Positions 27,498 through 37,190 of a stretch of 64,000 nt of DNA are shown one piece after another (the stretch's first letter is position 1; every line of letters begins with the position of its first letter). This DNA is from Marisalimonas sp016777705. GTDB taxonomy: Bacteria; Pseudomonadota; Alphaproteobacteria; Puniceispirillales; Marisalimonadaceae. The notes under the pieces were generated by a model. It worked only from the letters and a program-made list of their open reading frames with translations. It had not been told where the DNA came from and made no database searches. The stretch spans positions 1,736,001 through 1,800,000 of the forward strand of contig NZ_CP159808.1 of NCBI RefSeq assembly GCF_047717795.1, read 5' to 3'. The position numbers and the translations under genes are program-made.

Positions 27498-28358
27498 ATG
27501 GAGATTTATTTCTTGGGTAACAACATAAACATTAATTTAGAAATTATTTCAAATCTGATTAATAATGTTATTCAAATATTTGTGGCTTATACCGGACAGG
27601 TTTTAGGAGCTACTATAATACTGATATTAGGTTTTTATTTTGCAGGTAAACTTAGTAAAGTTGCACGTAAAAACTTAGGTTTGTTTAATAAAATAGACCC
27701 TTTAATTGTTCCAATAATCGGTAATATTATACGATATGGTATAATCATAATAACTCTTATAGCTGTTTTAGGACAGTTTGGGGTTCAAACAACCTCAATT
27801 ATTGCAGTTCTTGGTGCCGCAGGCTTAGCTATTGGCTTAGCCTTGCAGGGAACATTGTCTAACGTGGCAGCTGGAGTAATGTTATTGTTACTAAGACCTT
27901 TTACTACTGGTGATTGGGTTGAAACTGGAGGCGTATCAGGAACGATTAGAGAGGTTGGTCTTTTTACAACTATTATTGATACTTTTGATAACGTTTATGT
28001 ATCTATTCCAAATTCAAGTATTTGGAATAGCACAATTACAAATCACTCACACTATGAAACCAGGCGAATTGATGTTGATATAGGTATTCATTATGATACC
28101 AACTTAGAGCTAGCTTCTGAGGTCATGTTGAGATTAGCTGAGGATAAAAGAGTTATAAACAAACCTAAAGAACCTCAGTTCTTAGTAATGAAATATGATG
28201 ATAGTTCGATTGTGGTAAGGCTGAGACTATACTCTCATACAAAAGATTGGTATGCACTGTATACTGATTTAATGAAAAAAATAAAACCTGCGCTAGATGA
28301 AGCCGGCATAGAAATACCTTATCCTCATAGAGTAATTACCTCTAAAAATATTGTCTGA
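27498..28358 (+). CDS. mscS: Small-conductance mechanosensitive channel, MscS family
   Basis: A 286-residue inner-membrane channel that releases solutes on hypo-osmotic shock. It has three N-terminal helices. The pore helix TM3 reads GAAGLAIGLALQGTLSNVAAG followed by LRPFTTGDWVE, the beta domain, and then a C-terminal alpha/beta domain. This is the short MscS type. The stop overlaps the ATG of the chaC gene by one base (TGATG), which suggests a stress-linked operon. Confidence 0.94.
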   Translation: MEIYFLGNNININLEIISNLINNVIQIFVAYTGQVLGATIILILGFYFAGKLSKVARKNLGLFNKIDPLIVPIIGNIIRYGIIIITLIAVLGQFGVQTTSIIAVLGAAGLAIGLALQGTLSNVAAGVMLLLLRPFTTGDWVETGGVSGTIREVGLFTTIIDTFDNVYVSIPNSSIWNSTITNHSHYETRRIDVDIGIHYDTNLELASEVMLRLAEDKRVINKPKEPQFLVMKYDDSSIVVRLRLYSHTKDWYALYTDLMKKIKPALDEAGIEIPYPHRVITSKNIV

Positions 28359-29044
28359 TGTCTACTACAAAAAAAATAAATGATGGTGCAATCAAACTAA
28401 CTCGAGATAATATTACTCAAGGCCGCTTAGGTGAAAAAATTAGAAGTATTAGTGGAAGTGATAAAGTTCTTACCATGGAAGAGCTTGTTAACGAGCGAAG
28501 AAAAGTTATACCTGATAAAGGCATTGGTAATGATCTTTATGTATTTGCTTATGGTTCTTTATTGTGGAACCCAACAGTTGAATATGAAGGTCAATCCTTA
28601 GCAAAAATATATGGTTTTCACAGAAGTTTTTGTATGAAAACTTATTTAGGTAGAGGCTCTTTTGACAACCCAGGTTTGATGTTGGGTTTAGATAAAGGAG
28701 GATCGTGTCAAGGTATGGCATTTAAGTTAAAGAAATCAAATGCAATTAAAAACATAGATATTTTGTTTCAAAGAGAAATGGTCACAGGTGCTTATAGACC
28801 TAAATTATTAAAAACTAAATTAGCTAATGGCAAGATAGTATTGTCACTAGCTTTTACTGTTGATAAAAAACATAAAAATTTTTTTGGAAAGAAGGACGTC
28901 AAAATTAAAGGAAAAATGATTTCGAAAGCAAACGGCTTTTTAGGAAGCTGTAGAGAGTATTTTGACAACACACTACATAGTTTATCTGAATTAAATATTA
29001 TTGATAATGAAATGAGAGCTATTTCACGTCATCTAAAAAAATAA
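28358..29044 (+). CDS. chaC: Gamma-glutamylcyclotransferase, ChaC family
   Basis: ChaC degrades glutathione to 5-oxoproline and Cys-Gly in the cytosol. The substrate loop is FAYGSLLWNP and the catalytic Glu block is REMVTGAYRP. Further conserved parts are GFHRSFCMKT and PGLMLGLDKGGSCQG. The protein has 228 residues, including an N-terminal extension of about 50 that precedes the domain. It is translationally coupled to mscS, so osmotic or redox stress regulation is plausible. Confidence 0.92.
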   Translation: MSTTKKINDGAIKLTRDNITQGRLGEKIRSISGSDKVLTMEELVNERRKVIPDKGIGNDLYVFAYGSLLWNPTVEYEGQSLAKIYGFHRSFCMKTYLGRGSFDNPGLMLGLDKGGSCQGMAFKLKKSNAIKNIDILFQREMVTGAYRPKLLKTKLANGKIVLSLAFTVDKKHKNFFGKKDVKIKGKMISKANGFLGSCREYFDNTLHSLSELNIIDNEMRAISRHLKK

Positions 29045-29049
29045 AAAAC

Positions 29050-30642
29050 CTACATGTCTTTTTTGATTAAATCAGATGCTTTTTCTGCAATCATCAAAGT
29101 AGCTGCGTTTGTGTTACCTGATGGCATTGTTGGCATAATAGAAGCGTCAGCAACTCTTAAATTTTCAACTCCATTTAGCTTTAAATTTGCATCTACCACA
29201 GCATCTTTATCAATTCCCATTCTACAACTTCCAATTGCATGATAAACTGTTGCTCCATTATTTTTTATAAAATTTAATATTTCACTGTCAGTCTTAATAT
29301 TTTCTCCAGGAAGAGTTTCTTTAATGGAAATTTTTTTCATTTTTGAAGTTTTTAAAAGATCTCTGCAAATCTTTACACCTTGGATTAAAACGTCTTGATC
29401 TATTGTCTCTTTTAAATAGTTTGGCTGTATCAAAGGGGCGTCTTTAATATGACTAGATAAAGCTCTTACATACCCCCTACTTTGAGGCCTTGATTGCCAA
29501 ACACCGCAAGTAATCCCAGGAATGTTCTGAAGTTTACCTATCATGCCTTCTGTGTAAGAAGCAGGAGTAAACACAAATTGGAGATCAGGTAAATCTATCT
29601 CTGGTGAAGACTTTAAAAAAGCACCTACATGGGCTGGGCTGTAAGAGATTAAACCTTTTTTCAAGATAAACCATTTCATTATTTCTAAAAATAACTTATA
29701 TCCGCTTGCTTTTTCGTTTAAAGTAATAGGTAGATTAATACTATTTGAAACTCTAACTGCATAATGATCTTGGAGTCCTTCACCAACATTTTTATTTTCA
29801 TGAATTATTTGTATACCAATATTTTTTAAATAATTTGAGTGTCCAACACCTGATACCTGAAGCAAATGAGGTGTACCAATTGCTCCTGCACATAAAATAA
29901 TTTCTTTGTTGGCAAAGATTTTAAATTGTTTTTTATTCTTTTCACAGAGCAATCCAATTGCCTTTTTCTCTTTAAATATAATTTTTAAAACAATTGTATT
30001 GGTAGTAACTTTTACATTTTTTCTTTTGATTGCTGGTTTTAAAAAAGCATCATATGCGCTAAATCTTGTTCCATTTTTAATAGTACGTTGATAATAAAAA
30101 ATACCTTCTTGATTGCCGGCATTATAATCTTCTTGAATTGAAACCCCTATCTCTTTAGAGCTTTCAATAAACTCTTCACATAAAGGATGTTTTTCAACAA
30201 TATCAGAAACAAATAATGGGCCATTTTTCCCTCTATATTTTTCATCTCCATTTTCTTTAAACTCAGATTTTTTAAAATAAGGAAGTATATCGTCATATCC
30301 CCAACCTGTGTTTCCCAATTGAGCCCACTGATTATAATCTTCTGGTTGTCCTCTTACATAGAGGTGACCATTAATAGAGCTTGAACCTCCCAGGCCTTTG
30401 CCTCTAGGAAATAAAATTTCTCTATTATTTACATTTTCATTGGCTTCAGTTTTAAAACACCAATTAAACCTTTTATCATTTATAGTTTTGATAAAACCAG
30501 CTGGCATTTTTATATATGGATGCTGGTTGGTCCCACCTGCTTCTAAAACACATATTTTAATGTTATTTATTTCTGACAACCTATTTGTAATTACTGAGCC
30601 AGATGAACCAGATCCAACAATTATATAATCGAATTCTTTCAT
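29050..30642 (-). CDS. GMC-family FAD oxidoreductase (choline dehydrogenase-like)
   Basis: A 530-residue flavoprotein alcohol oxidase/dehydrogenase. FAD binding is shown by YIIVGSGSSGSVITNRL, the GMC signature by GKGLGGSSSINGHLYVRG, and the C-terminus by VYHAIGSCRMG and MPTMPSGNTNAATLMIAE. It resembles BetA, but no betB, betC or betaine transporter is adjacent. Other alcohols, such as aliphatic or aromatic alcohols and polyethylene glycol, are possible substrates. It follows the TauD-like gene by 19 bases, so the two may act on one organic substrate. Confidence 0.88.
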   Translation of the reverse strand: MKEFDYIIVGSGSSGSVITNRLSEINNIKICVLEAGGTNQHPYIKMPAGFIKTINDKRFNWCFKTEANENVNNREILFPRGKGLGGSSSINGHLYVRGQPEDYNQWAQLGNTGWGYDDILPYFKKSEFKENGDEKYRGKNGPLFVSDIVEKHPLCEEFIESSKEIGVSIQEDYNAGNQEGIFYYQRTIKNGTRFSAYDAFLKPAIKRKNVKVTTNTIVLKIIFKEKKAIGLLCEKNKKQFKIFANKEIILCAGAIGTPHLLQVSGVGHSNYLKNIGIQIIHENKNVGEGLQDHYAVRVSNSINLPITLNEKASGYKLFLEIMKWFILKKGLISYSPAHVGAFLKSSPEIDLPDLQFVFTPASYTEGMIGKLQNIPGITCGVWQSRPQSRGYVRALSSHIKDAPLIQPNYLKETIDQDVLIQGVKICRDLLKTSKMKKISIKETLPGENIKTDSEILNFIKNNGATVYHAIGSCRMGIDKDAVVDANLKLNGVENLRVADASIMPTMPSGNTNAATLMIAEKASDLIKKDM

Positions 30643-30661
30643 TATAATTTTCCATTATTAA

Positions 30662-31465
30662 TTAAATTAGAGTTGATGCTTCTCCAGCTATAGTTGTTCT
30701 TACCATTAACCTTTTTTCTACTTTTCCTTTTATTGGAGTTGCTCTATGCAAAACAGCTCTGTTATCCCACATTATTAAATCATACGGTTTCCAAATGTGA
30801 GAGTAAACATGGCTTTCATTATCATTCATACCGTCTATTTTACTACAATGCGCACCTATATATAAAGACTTTCCATATTTTTTATTATTTAATACTAGTT
30901 TCTGTTTTACGGGAGGGAGCGCTTTTTTTTCATCAGCTGTAACTAGGTTAGCATCTATTTTTGATCTTCCATAAGAATAATCATGCCAACAAACTTTATC
31001 TTCAATATTAGTTTTTAATTTTTTAGGCAAAGCGTTATATAAAGCTCTCATAGACAAAAATTCAGTATTACCACCTTTTGCAGGTATCATTTTAGCCGAA
31101 AGGATTGAAAGCTTTGAAGGTATTTTTTTAAAAGAGCTATCACTATGCCATTCTTGATTTGCTAAATTATTTAATCTTTGTCTATCAGTAGGAGGCACAA
31201 TATTTCCGTCTTCATCAAAGTTTTGCAGAATTATTAATTTAGAACCTGCACCATTGGTTCCTGCTTTTGTCACCTCTAAATCACCAAAGTATTCACTAAA
31301 GTTAATATGCTGCTCATTGGTAATGTTTTGATCTCTAATTACTACTACCGAAAACTGAGATAAAAGATCTGAAACTTGGCCAATAATATTTTTATCAATA
31401 TTTTTTTTAAGATTAAAACCAATAATTTCAATTCCTAGAGTGGTTCCAAGATTTTTAATTAACAT
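30662..31465 (-). CDS. TauD/TfdA-family 2-oxoglutarate dioxygenase
   Basis: A non-haem Fe(II)/2-oxoglutarate dioxygenase of 267 residues. The iron ligands are HSD in EWHSDSSFKK and the late His in AVLHRATP; the 2-oxoglutarate Arg is likely in KRLMVRTTIAG. The family includes taurine, 2,4-D and other sulfonate or ether cleaving enzymes. The substrate is not known here, and no taurine transporter is nearby. It is the first gene of a two-gene unit with the GMC oxidoreductase. Confidence 0.88.
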   Translation of the reverse strand: MLIKNLGTTLGIEIIGFNLKKNIDKNIIGQVSDLLSQFSVVVIRDQNITNEQHINFSEYFGDLEVTKAGTNGAGSKLIILQNFDEDGNIVPPTDRQRLNNLANQEWHSDSSFKKIPSKLSILSAKMIPAKGGNTEFLSMRALYNALPKKLKTNIEDKVCWHDYSYGRSKIDANLVTADEKKALPPVKQKLVLNNKKYGKSLYIGAHCSKIDGMNDNESHVYSHIWKPYDLIMWDNRAVLHRATPIKGKVEKRLMVRTTIAGEASTLI

Positions 31466-31560
31466 TTATTTACCTATTCATTAAAGGTTTATACTTTGTA
31501 ATTTATTATGTTAAAAATGATTATATATTTGTAAACAATTTTATAAAAATTTAGGCTCGT

Positions 31561-32394
31561 ATGACAGAAAAATTAAACATTAACGACGATGTCAAAGTTT
31601 TAAAGTTAAATATTTTAAAAGAAAACCTAAAACAAAATTGGAACCTAGACACAGATATATGGAACGAAGAGTTTCCACATGATTTTAGGTTTGAAGATAC
31701 GTATTTACAGTTAAGTTTTATTCTTAGGGATTTTAATATAGATGAATTAAAGCATTTAATTTATATCACCAATTTATTTGATGTAAGAAATTACAACCAC
31801 GATATTTCAACACTCATCAATAATTATGTAAAAAGTTGTGTTGAGTATTTAAATCACGAAATAGATGGTAAAGCCGACGAATATTTCAAAAAATATGACA
31901 AAAACAATAACTGTTTTTCTTATGAGAAGAAAATTAAAGAAGCACTTTCTAAACATAAAATTCAATATTCTTTATTTTTTTATGGAACATTGAAAGCTTC
32001 TGAAGTCAGAAAAGCAGTCCTTGGAGAAAAAATAAAGTATCACGAAACAACTAATGGTTTCTTAACTCACTATAAAGTTTTTCAAGTAAAAGACGCTAAC
32101 TATCCACTTATTAAATTTACAAATAATGAAGAGGATGTTGTTCAAGGCCTTCTGATATCTAATATTTCATTAAATGAGCTGAACAAATTAGATAAGTTTG
32201 AAGGAATTAATTATTTTAGACAATATGTGAAAATAAATGTTGCTGGGAAACTTTATGATTCACAAATTTATATACCTGACAAAAATTTGTTACATAGTGA
32301 ACCGTGGGATTATGAAAAGTGGTATAATAACGATATGCAAAGTTTTTTTAACAATGAATTTGATTTAAATGGTGTTAAAGAGATTAAAAACTAA
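31561..32394 (+). CDS. GGCT (AIG2-like) domain protein with unknown N-terminal domain
   Basis: A 277-residue protein in two parts. Residues from about 138 form a gamma-glutamylcyclotransferase/AIG2-like domain: FFYGTLKASEVRKAVLG, then LDKFEGINYFRQYV and an EPWDYEKWY tail. The first 130 residues, helical and rich in Asn, Asp and Lys, match no family I know. A member of this fold can release or form gamma-glutamyl cyclic products, but the substrate is open. It stands alone on the plus strand between the TauD-like gene and djlA. Confidence 0.78.
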   Translation: MTEKLNINDDVKVLKLNILKENLKQNWNLDTDIWNEEFPHDFRFEDTYLQLSFILRDFNIDELKHLIYITNLFDVRNYNHDISTLINNYVKSCVEYLNHEIDGKADEYFKKYDKNNNCFSYEKKIKEALSKHKIQYSLFFYGTLKASEVRKAVLGEKIKYHETTNGFLTHYKVFQVKDANYPLIKFTNNEEDVVQGLLISNISLNELNKLDKFEGINYFRQYVKINVAGKLYDSQIYIPDKNLLHSEPWDYEKWYNNDMQSFFNNEFDLNGVKEIKN

Positions 32395-33116
32395 CTGCTT
32401 TTAAGTTTTTGTACTTGATCCCATGCAGCGTTTATTGATCTCATTTTATTTTTACTTTCATTGATCACTTCAACTGGAACTCCTTTACTGATTAATAAGT
32501 CTGGATGATGTTCCTTGGATAATCTTATATAGTTTTTTCTAATAGTCTTGAGGTCGTCTGTGGGCTGACTTTCTAAAACAATATAAGGGTTTAGCTTATC
32601 TGATGTCTTTCTAGACTCTTTTATACTTTGATATTGTTTCTGGCTTAAGCCAAAAATATAAGCAATATTGGCTATCATTGTTTCTTCATCATTACTTACA
32701 TTTCCATCGGCCTCAGCTATATAAAATAAAATATTTATAACCTCTTCTAAGACATTTATATTATCTCTAAAAATTTCTGCAATTTGTTTTGCGTATGGCT
32801 CATAACCTGTACTTTCGTCTTTGGCTTTATTAAAAATTTTAGCTACTTGATCAATTTCACTGTCTGGAATTTGAAGTTTATCCTTAACAGCAATTAACTC
32901 TTCTTTACTAACATGTCCATCAGCTTTGCTTAACTTAGCAGAGAGGATTATAAGTGATAATGCAAAGATTTCTTGAGTGTTTTGTTGATTACGAATTGTC
33001 TTAGAAGAATTTAACCTAGAAATTTTTCCACCTAGGAATGATCCTAATAAAGCTCCAAATGGACCTCCAAAAGAAAAACCAATAACACCGCCTAATAAAC
33101 TTCCCCAAATTGACAT
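32391..33116 (-). CDS. djlA: DjlA-like TerB/J-domain co-chaperone
   Basis: A 241-residue protein built like DjlA. A short glycine-rich membrane-insertion segment comes first (GGVIGFSFGGPFGALLGSFL). A TerB-like helical domain follows (LSKADGHVSKEEL and AEADGNVSNDEE). The C-terminal J-domain has the HPD tripeptide in LSKEHHPDLL, which should stimulate the ATPase of DnaK. The stop overlaps the convergent GGCT gene by four bases. Confidence 0.9.
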   Translation of the reverse strand: MSIWGSLLGGVIGFSFGGPFGALLGSFLGGKISRLNSSKTIRNQQNTQEIFALSLIILSAKLSKADGHVSKEELIAVKDKLQIPDSEIDQVAKIFNKAKDESTGYEPYAKQIAEIFRDNINVLEEVINILFYIAEADGNVSNDEETMIANIAYIFGLSQKQYQSIKESRKTSDKLNPYIVLESQPTDDLKTIRKNYIRLSKEHHPDLLISKGVPVEVINESKNKMRSINAAWDQVQKLKSS

Positions 33117-33176
33117 ATTTTACTTCTCAACATTTTAATTAATTTTAATTAAAACTTTTATACAAAAGTGAAGAAT

Positions 33177-34313
33177 TTACCAGCCATTAGTTCTTCTCCA
33201 ATTATCAATAATCATATTGTTTTCTAAAATATTGTAACTACTATGACCAGCACAGGTTAAACACGAATGGTTTGGTAAAACTCTTACCAAACTTCCAATA
33301 GGTAAATTATCAAACCAATCAGGATTGCTAATATCAATTGCTCCATGTTCTTGATGAATTTCGGATATGTTCAAACCTAGATATTTTCCTGAATTAGGAT
33401 CACAAACAAATCCATATCCTACCTCAGGCATAAATCTATTAGCGCTTATATCTTTTGACAAAGCTAAGGCTCCAGCATCAATAATAATTTTTTTCTTTTG
33501 GTAATTATGACCAATTACGCTTGCTAGAACTGTAACTGCTATATCCTCGATTTTACAAATTCCTCTGGACGCTTGGGCTAGATCCCAAAACATATATATT
33601 CCTGCTCTTACTTCAGATATGTTGTTCAGATGAGACGCAAACAACATGGTTGGTGTAGAACCTATGCTTATAATAGGGTTGTTATGATTAAAAGTTAAAA
33701 AATATTTTACTGCAGCAAGAGCATCTTCTCGTTCTTTATTTGCAATTGATAAAATTTCTGTTTTGTTGTCAGTTGAATAACTATGACCTGCATGTGTAAG
33801 AACACCCATAAGATTTGTTTTATTACACTCACTGAAAATTTTAGATATTTCTACAATTTTTTTATCTTCGACATATAAACCACTTCTTCCTTCGCCACAG
33901 TCAATCTCAATAAGGATTTCAAATTTTGTACTATGAGAATTACTGTAATCTACTGTTGCCTCAGCTACTAAAATTGAATCAACAACTATGCGAATTATAC
34001 AATCATATTTTTTCTGAAGAAATTCTAACCTTGCTAGCTTTTTTGGGATTATACAAACAGCATAAAGTATATCTTTAAAACCCGCAGAGGCAAAATATTC
34101 AGCTTCATCTAAAGTAGACACTGTTATTGGTCCAACTTGATTATCAAGTGCTATTTTTGCAACTTCAATGCTTTTTGGTGTTTTAACGTGCGGTCTTAAA
34201 ATAGTTTTTAACTCAGCACACTTTTTTCTCGCTAAACTACAATTTTTTTCTAAAAGAGTTTTATCTAATATTAGACAAGGTGTGTTGAGTTCTTCTAAAT
34301 TACTTATTTTCAT
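33177..34313 (-). CDS. D-serine dehydratase-like PLP enzyme (alanine racemase N-terminal fold)
   Basis: A fold-type III PLP enzyme of 378 residues. The N-terminus has TPCLILDKTLLEKN and LRPHVKTPKSIEVA, where the Lys of HVKT is the PLP lysine. The C-terminal domain carries the metal pair His-Ser-Cys in LPNHSCLTCAGH. A His-x-Cys pair is that of eukaryotic-type D-serine dehydratase and D-threo-3-hydroxyaspartate dehydratase. The related D-threonine aldolases have His-x-Asp. A dehydratase is therefore favoured, but the substrate is not proven. Confidence 0.82.
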   Translation of the reverse strand: MKISNLEELNTPCLILDKTLLEKNCSLARKKCAELKTILRPHVKTPKSIEVAKIALDNQVGPITVSTLDEAEYFASAGFKDILYAVCIIPKKLARLEFLQKKYDCIIRIVVDSILVAEATVDYSNSHSTKFEILIEIDCGEGRSGLYVEDKKIVEISKIFSECNKTNLMGVLTHAGHSYSTDNKTEILSIANKEREDALAAVKYFLTFNHNNPIISIGSTPTMLFASHLNNISEVRAGIYMFWDLAQASRGICKIEDIAVTVLASVIGHNYQKKKIIIDAGALALSKDISANRFMPEVGYGFVCDPNSGKYLGLNISEIHQEHGAIDISNPDWFDNLPIGSLVRVLPNHSCLTCAGHSSYNILENNMIIDNWRRTNGW

Positions 34314-34397
34314 GTATTTAACCTCTGTCTCAGGATAGTAAAGTTAATAAGTAAATAAAGTTAATTTTAACCTCAACTTGCTAGTTTTCTATTCAAA

Positions 34398-37190
34398 TCA
34401 GAAATGCGCTGAAGAAGTATTCTGCACCTTCTCAATTGGAGGTGCAAATTTTGTAAGATCAATTCCTTCAACTGCTATCTTATATTCATCTATTGTTGGA
34501 GTTCTTCCCAATATTGCTGAGAGAACAACCACAGGAGTAGAAGCAAGAAGTGATTCACCTTTTTTTTCAGATGAATCTTCTACTACTCTCCCCTGAAATA
34601 ATCTTGTTGATGTTGCAAGTACCGTATCTCCCTTAGCAGCCTTTTCCTGATTACCCATACATAAATTACAGCCAGGTCTTTCAAGGTAAAGTATATTTTC
34701 ATAGTCTAATCGAGCAGATTGTTTAGGACTATTGTCATCAAATTCAAAGCCTGAGTACTTTTGTAAAATACTCCAATCACCCTCTTGTTTAAGCTCATCA
34801 ACTATATTATAAGTTGGCGCTGCAACGACTAAGGGTGCTTTAAAACTAACTTTTCCCGAAGTTTTTTCAAGATTGCGAAGCATTTGAGCAACAATTTTTA
34901 CATCACCCTTATGAACCATACAAGAACCCACAAAACCTAAATCCACTTTCTTTTCGGCATTGTAGTAAGAAATTGGTCTAATAGTATCATGGGTGTATCT
35001 TTTTGACACATCTATATTATTCACATCAGGATCAGCAATCATTGGTTCATCTATTAAATCAAGATCAACCACTACTTCAGCAGAATATTTTGCGTTATTA
35101 TCTGGGATTAAAGCCGGCTTCTCTCCAGATTTAATTTCTGAAATTCTTTTTTCTGCAATTTGAATTAGCCTGTGAAGCATTTTATCATCATTTTCCATAC
35201 CTTTATCAATCATTATTTGTATGCGGCTTTTCGCAATCTCCAATGATTTAATAAGAGTGTCATCTTCAGAAATACATATGGATGCTTTAGCTTTCATTTC
35301 CGCAGTCCAATCTGTGAAAGTAAACGCTTGGTCAGCAAGCAAAGTACCAAGGTGGACTTCAATAATTTTTCCTTGAAAGACATTATCTCCAAATTGCTTT
35401 AACATTTGGGCTTGAGTGGCGTGAACTACATCACGAAAATCCATATGACTACTCATCTTACCCTTAAAGGTAACCTTAACTGATTCAGGTATAGGCATTG
35501 TTGCTTCTCCGGTTGCTAACGCAAGTGCAACCGTTCCAGAATCTGCACCAAATGCGACTCCTTTAGACATTCTTGTATGAGAATCTCCACCAATTATAAT
35601 AGACCAATCATCAACTGTAATATCATTTAAAACCTTATGAATAACATCTGTCATTGAATGATACGCTTCCTTTGGATCTCTGGCTGTTATTAAACCAAAT
35701 TTATGCATAAACTTCATAAGTTTAGGAGTGTTTTCTTGTGCTTTAAAATCCCAAACGGAAGCAGTATGACATCCAGATTGATAAGCTCCATCAACTGTTG
35801 GAGAAATCACAGTTGCAGCCATTGCCTCTAGTTCTTGAGAAGTCATTAATCCTGTGGTGTCCTGAGATCCAACAATATTAACTTTCACTCTTACATCTGA
35901 ACCTGAATGAAGAATAGATCCTTTCTTAACGCCCAAGGCATTTGCATTAAATATTTTTTCAACTGCAGTAAGACCTTGACCCGGATGGTAAACTTCTTTC
36001 GAAGGAGCATATGCCGATTTTAATTCAATATCTAATGTTTCGCAGGCAAAACTCTGTAATTTTTTACCAAAAACAATGGCATAGGAGCCTCCTGCTTTCA
36101 TAAATTCTACTTTTTGGGGATTAAAAGAAGATGACAAATCAACCATCTCCTCATCTCCTTGCTCATTAAATAGCTTTTTTTCTTTGGTATTTATTTTAAA
36201 GACTGTGCCCGTTTCAACAGAGTACTTCTGTTCAAGCACAGGGTTATCATCATTATTAATAATTGGATTTCCATCTGAATCTAGTTTTTTAACCCAGTTT
36301 TTTAAGTCGATACCAATACCTCCAGTTACACCTACAGTTGTTAAGAAAATTGGTGAAACGCCGTTTGTTCCTGCAACAATCGGTGCATTATTAACAAAAG
36401 GCACATATGGACTTGCTTGCTTACCTGTCAGAAGAGCCACGTTGTTAACACCTGACATTCGTGAAGAACCTACTCCCATAGTACCCTTCTCAGCAATCAA
36501 CATCACACGCTTATCTGGATTTTGTTTTTGAAGTTCTTTTATTTCAGCTTGTGCTTCTTCTGAAATCATACATTTACCATGAAGCTCCCGATCAGATCTA
36601 GAATGTGCTTGGTTTCCAGGAGATAATAAATCAGTAGATATGTCACCTTCTGCGGCCACATAACTAATAACCTCTATTTCTTCATCTAAATCTGGAAGGT
36701 TAGTATAAAATTCTGCTTTTGCATAACTCTCAAGAATATCTTTTGCAATTGCATTCTCTTCATTATAGGCCTTTTTGAGCCGGTTTGTATCAGCTTCATA
36801 TAAAAACACTTGAGTTTTCAGAACATCGGCTGCGTTTTTTGCAATTGACAGATTAGAGCCAAGAGCTAAATCTAGCAGTACATCTACGGATGGACCACCA
36901 TTCATATGAGATAACAATTCTAAAGCAAAAGAAGGAGTGATTTCATCAACAATTACTTCAGCAAGAATAATTTCTTTTAAAAATTTTGCCTTGACCTTAG
37001 CTGCACTTGTTGTTCCAGGTATTATATTGTATGTAAAAAAATTAATAGATTCGTCTCTGTATTGATTTTCTTTATCTAATATTTGTTTAATTAACTGTTC
37101 TACCATAGGACCGTTATCAATTGGTTTTGGTTTGAGGTTTTGTTTTTTTCGGCTCTCAATTTCATCTAAATAAGCTGCATACAAATTCAT
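34398..37190 (-). CDS. acnB: Aconitate hydratase B
   Basis: Interconverts citrate and isocitrate in the TCA cycle using a [4Fe-4S] cluster. This is the B-type enzyme, with an N-terminal HEAT-like domain before the catalytic core. The cluster cysteines are in GSCMVHKGD and GCNLCMGNQEK; DSHTRMSKG and TGLMTSQELEAMA are other core blocks. The start is put at MNLYAAYLDEIESRK (37190); in-frame upstream starts at 37202 and 37226 would add a few unlikely residues. With 930 residues it is near the usual 860-930. It also may act as an mRNA-binding regulator, as known for AcnB. Confidence 0.96.
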   Translation of the reverse strand: MNLYAAYLDEIESRKKQNLKPKPIDNGPMVEQLIKQILDKENQYRDESINFFTYNIIPGTTSAAKVKAKFLKEIILAEVIVDEITPSFALELLSHMNGGPSVDVLLDLALGSNLSIAKNAADVLKTQVFLYEADTNRLKKAYNEENAIAKDILESYAKAEFYTNLPDLDEEIEVISYVAAEGDISTDLLSPGNQAHSRSDRELHGKCMISEEAQAEIKELQKQNPDKRVMLIAEKGTMGVGSSRMSGVNNVALLTGKQASPYVPFVNNAPIVAGTNGVSPIFLTTVGVTGGIGIDLKNWVKKLDSDGNPIINNDDNPVLEQKYSVETGTVFKINTKEKKLFNEQGDEEMVDLSSSFNPQKVEFMKAGGSYAIVFGKKLQSFACETLDIELKSAYAPSKEVYHPGQGLTAVEKIFNANALGVKKGSILHSGSDVRVKVNIVGSQDTTGLMTSQELEAMAATVISPTVDGAYQSGCHTASVWDFKAQENTPKLMKFMHKFGLITARDPKEAYHSMTDVIHKVLNDITVDDWSIIIGGDSHTRMSKGVAFGADSGTVALALATGEATMPIPESVKVTFKGKMSSHMDFRDVVHATQAQMLKQFGDNVFQGKIIEVHLGTLLADQAFTFTDWTAEMKAKASICISEDDTLIKSLEIAKSRIQIMIDKGMENDDKMLHRLIQIAEKRISEIKSGEKPALIPDNNAKYSAEVVVDLDLIDEPMIADPDVNNIDVSKRYTHDTIRPISYYNAEKKVDLGFVGSCMVHKGDVKIVAQMLRNLEKTSGKVSFKAPLVVAAPTYNIVDELKQEGDWSILQKYSGFEFDDNSPKQSARLDYENILYLERPGCNLCMGNQEKAAKGDTVLATSTRLFQGRVVEDSSEKKGESLLASTPVVVLSAILGRTPTIDEYKIAVEGIDLTKFAPPIEKVQNTSSAHF

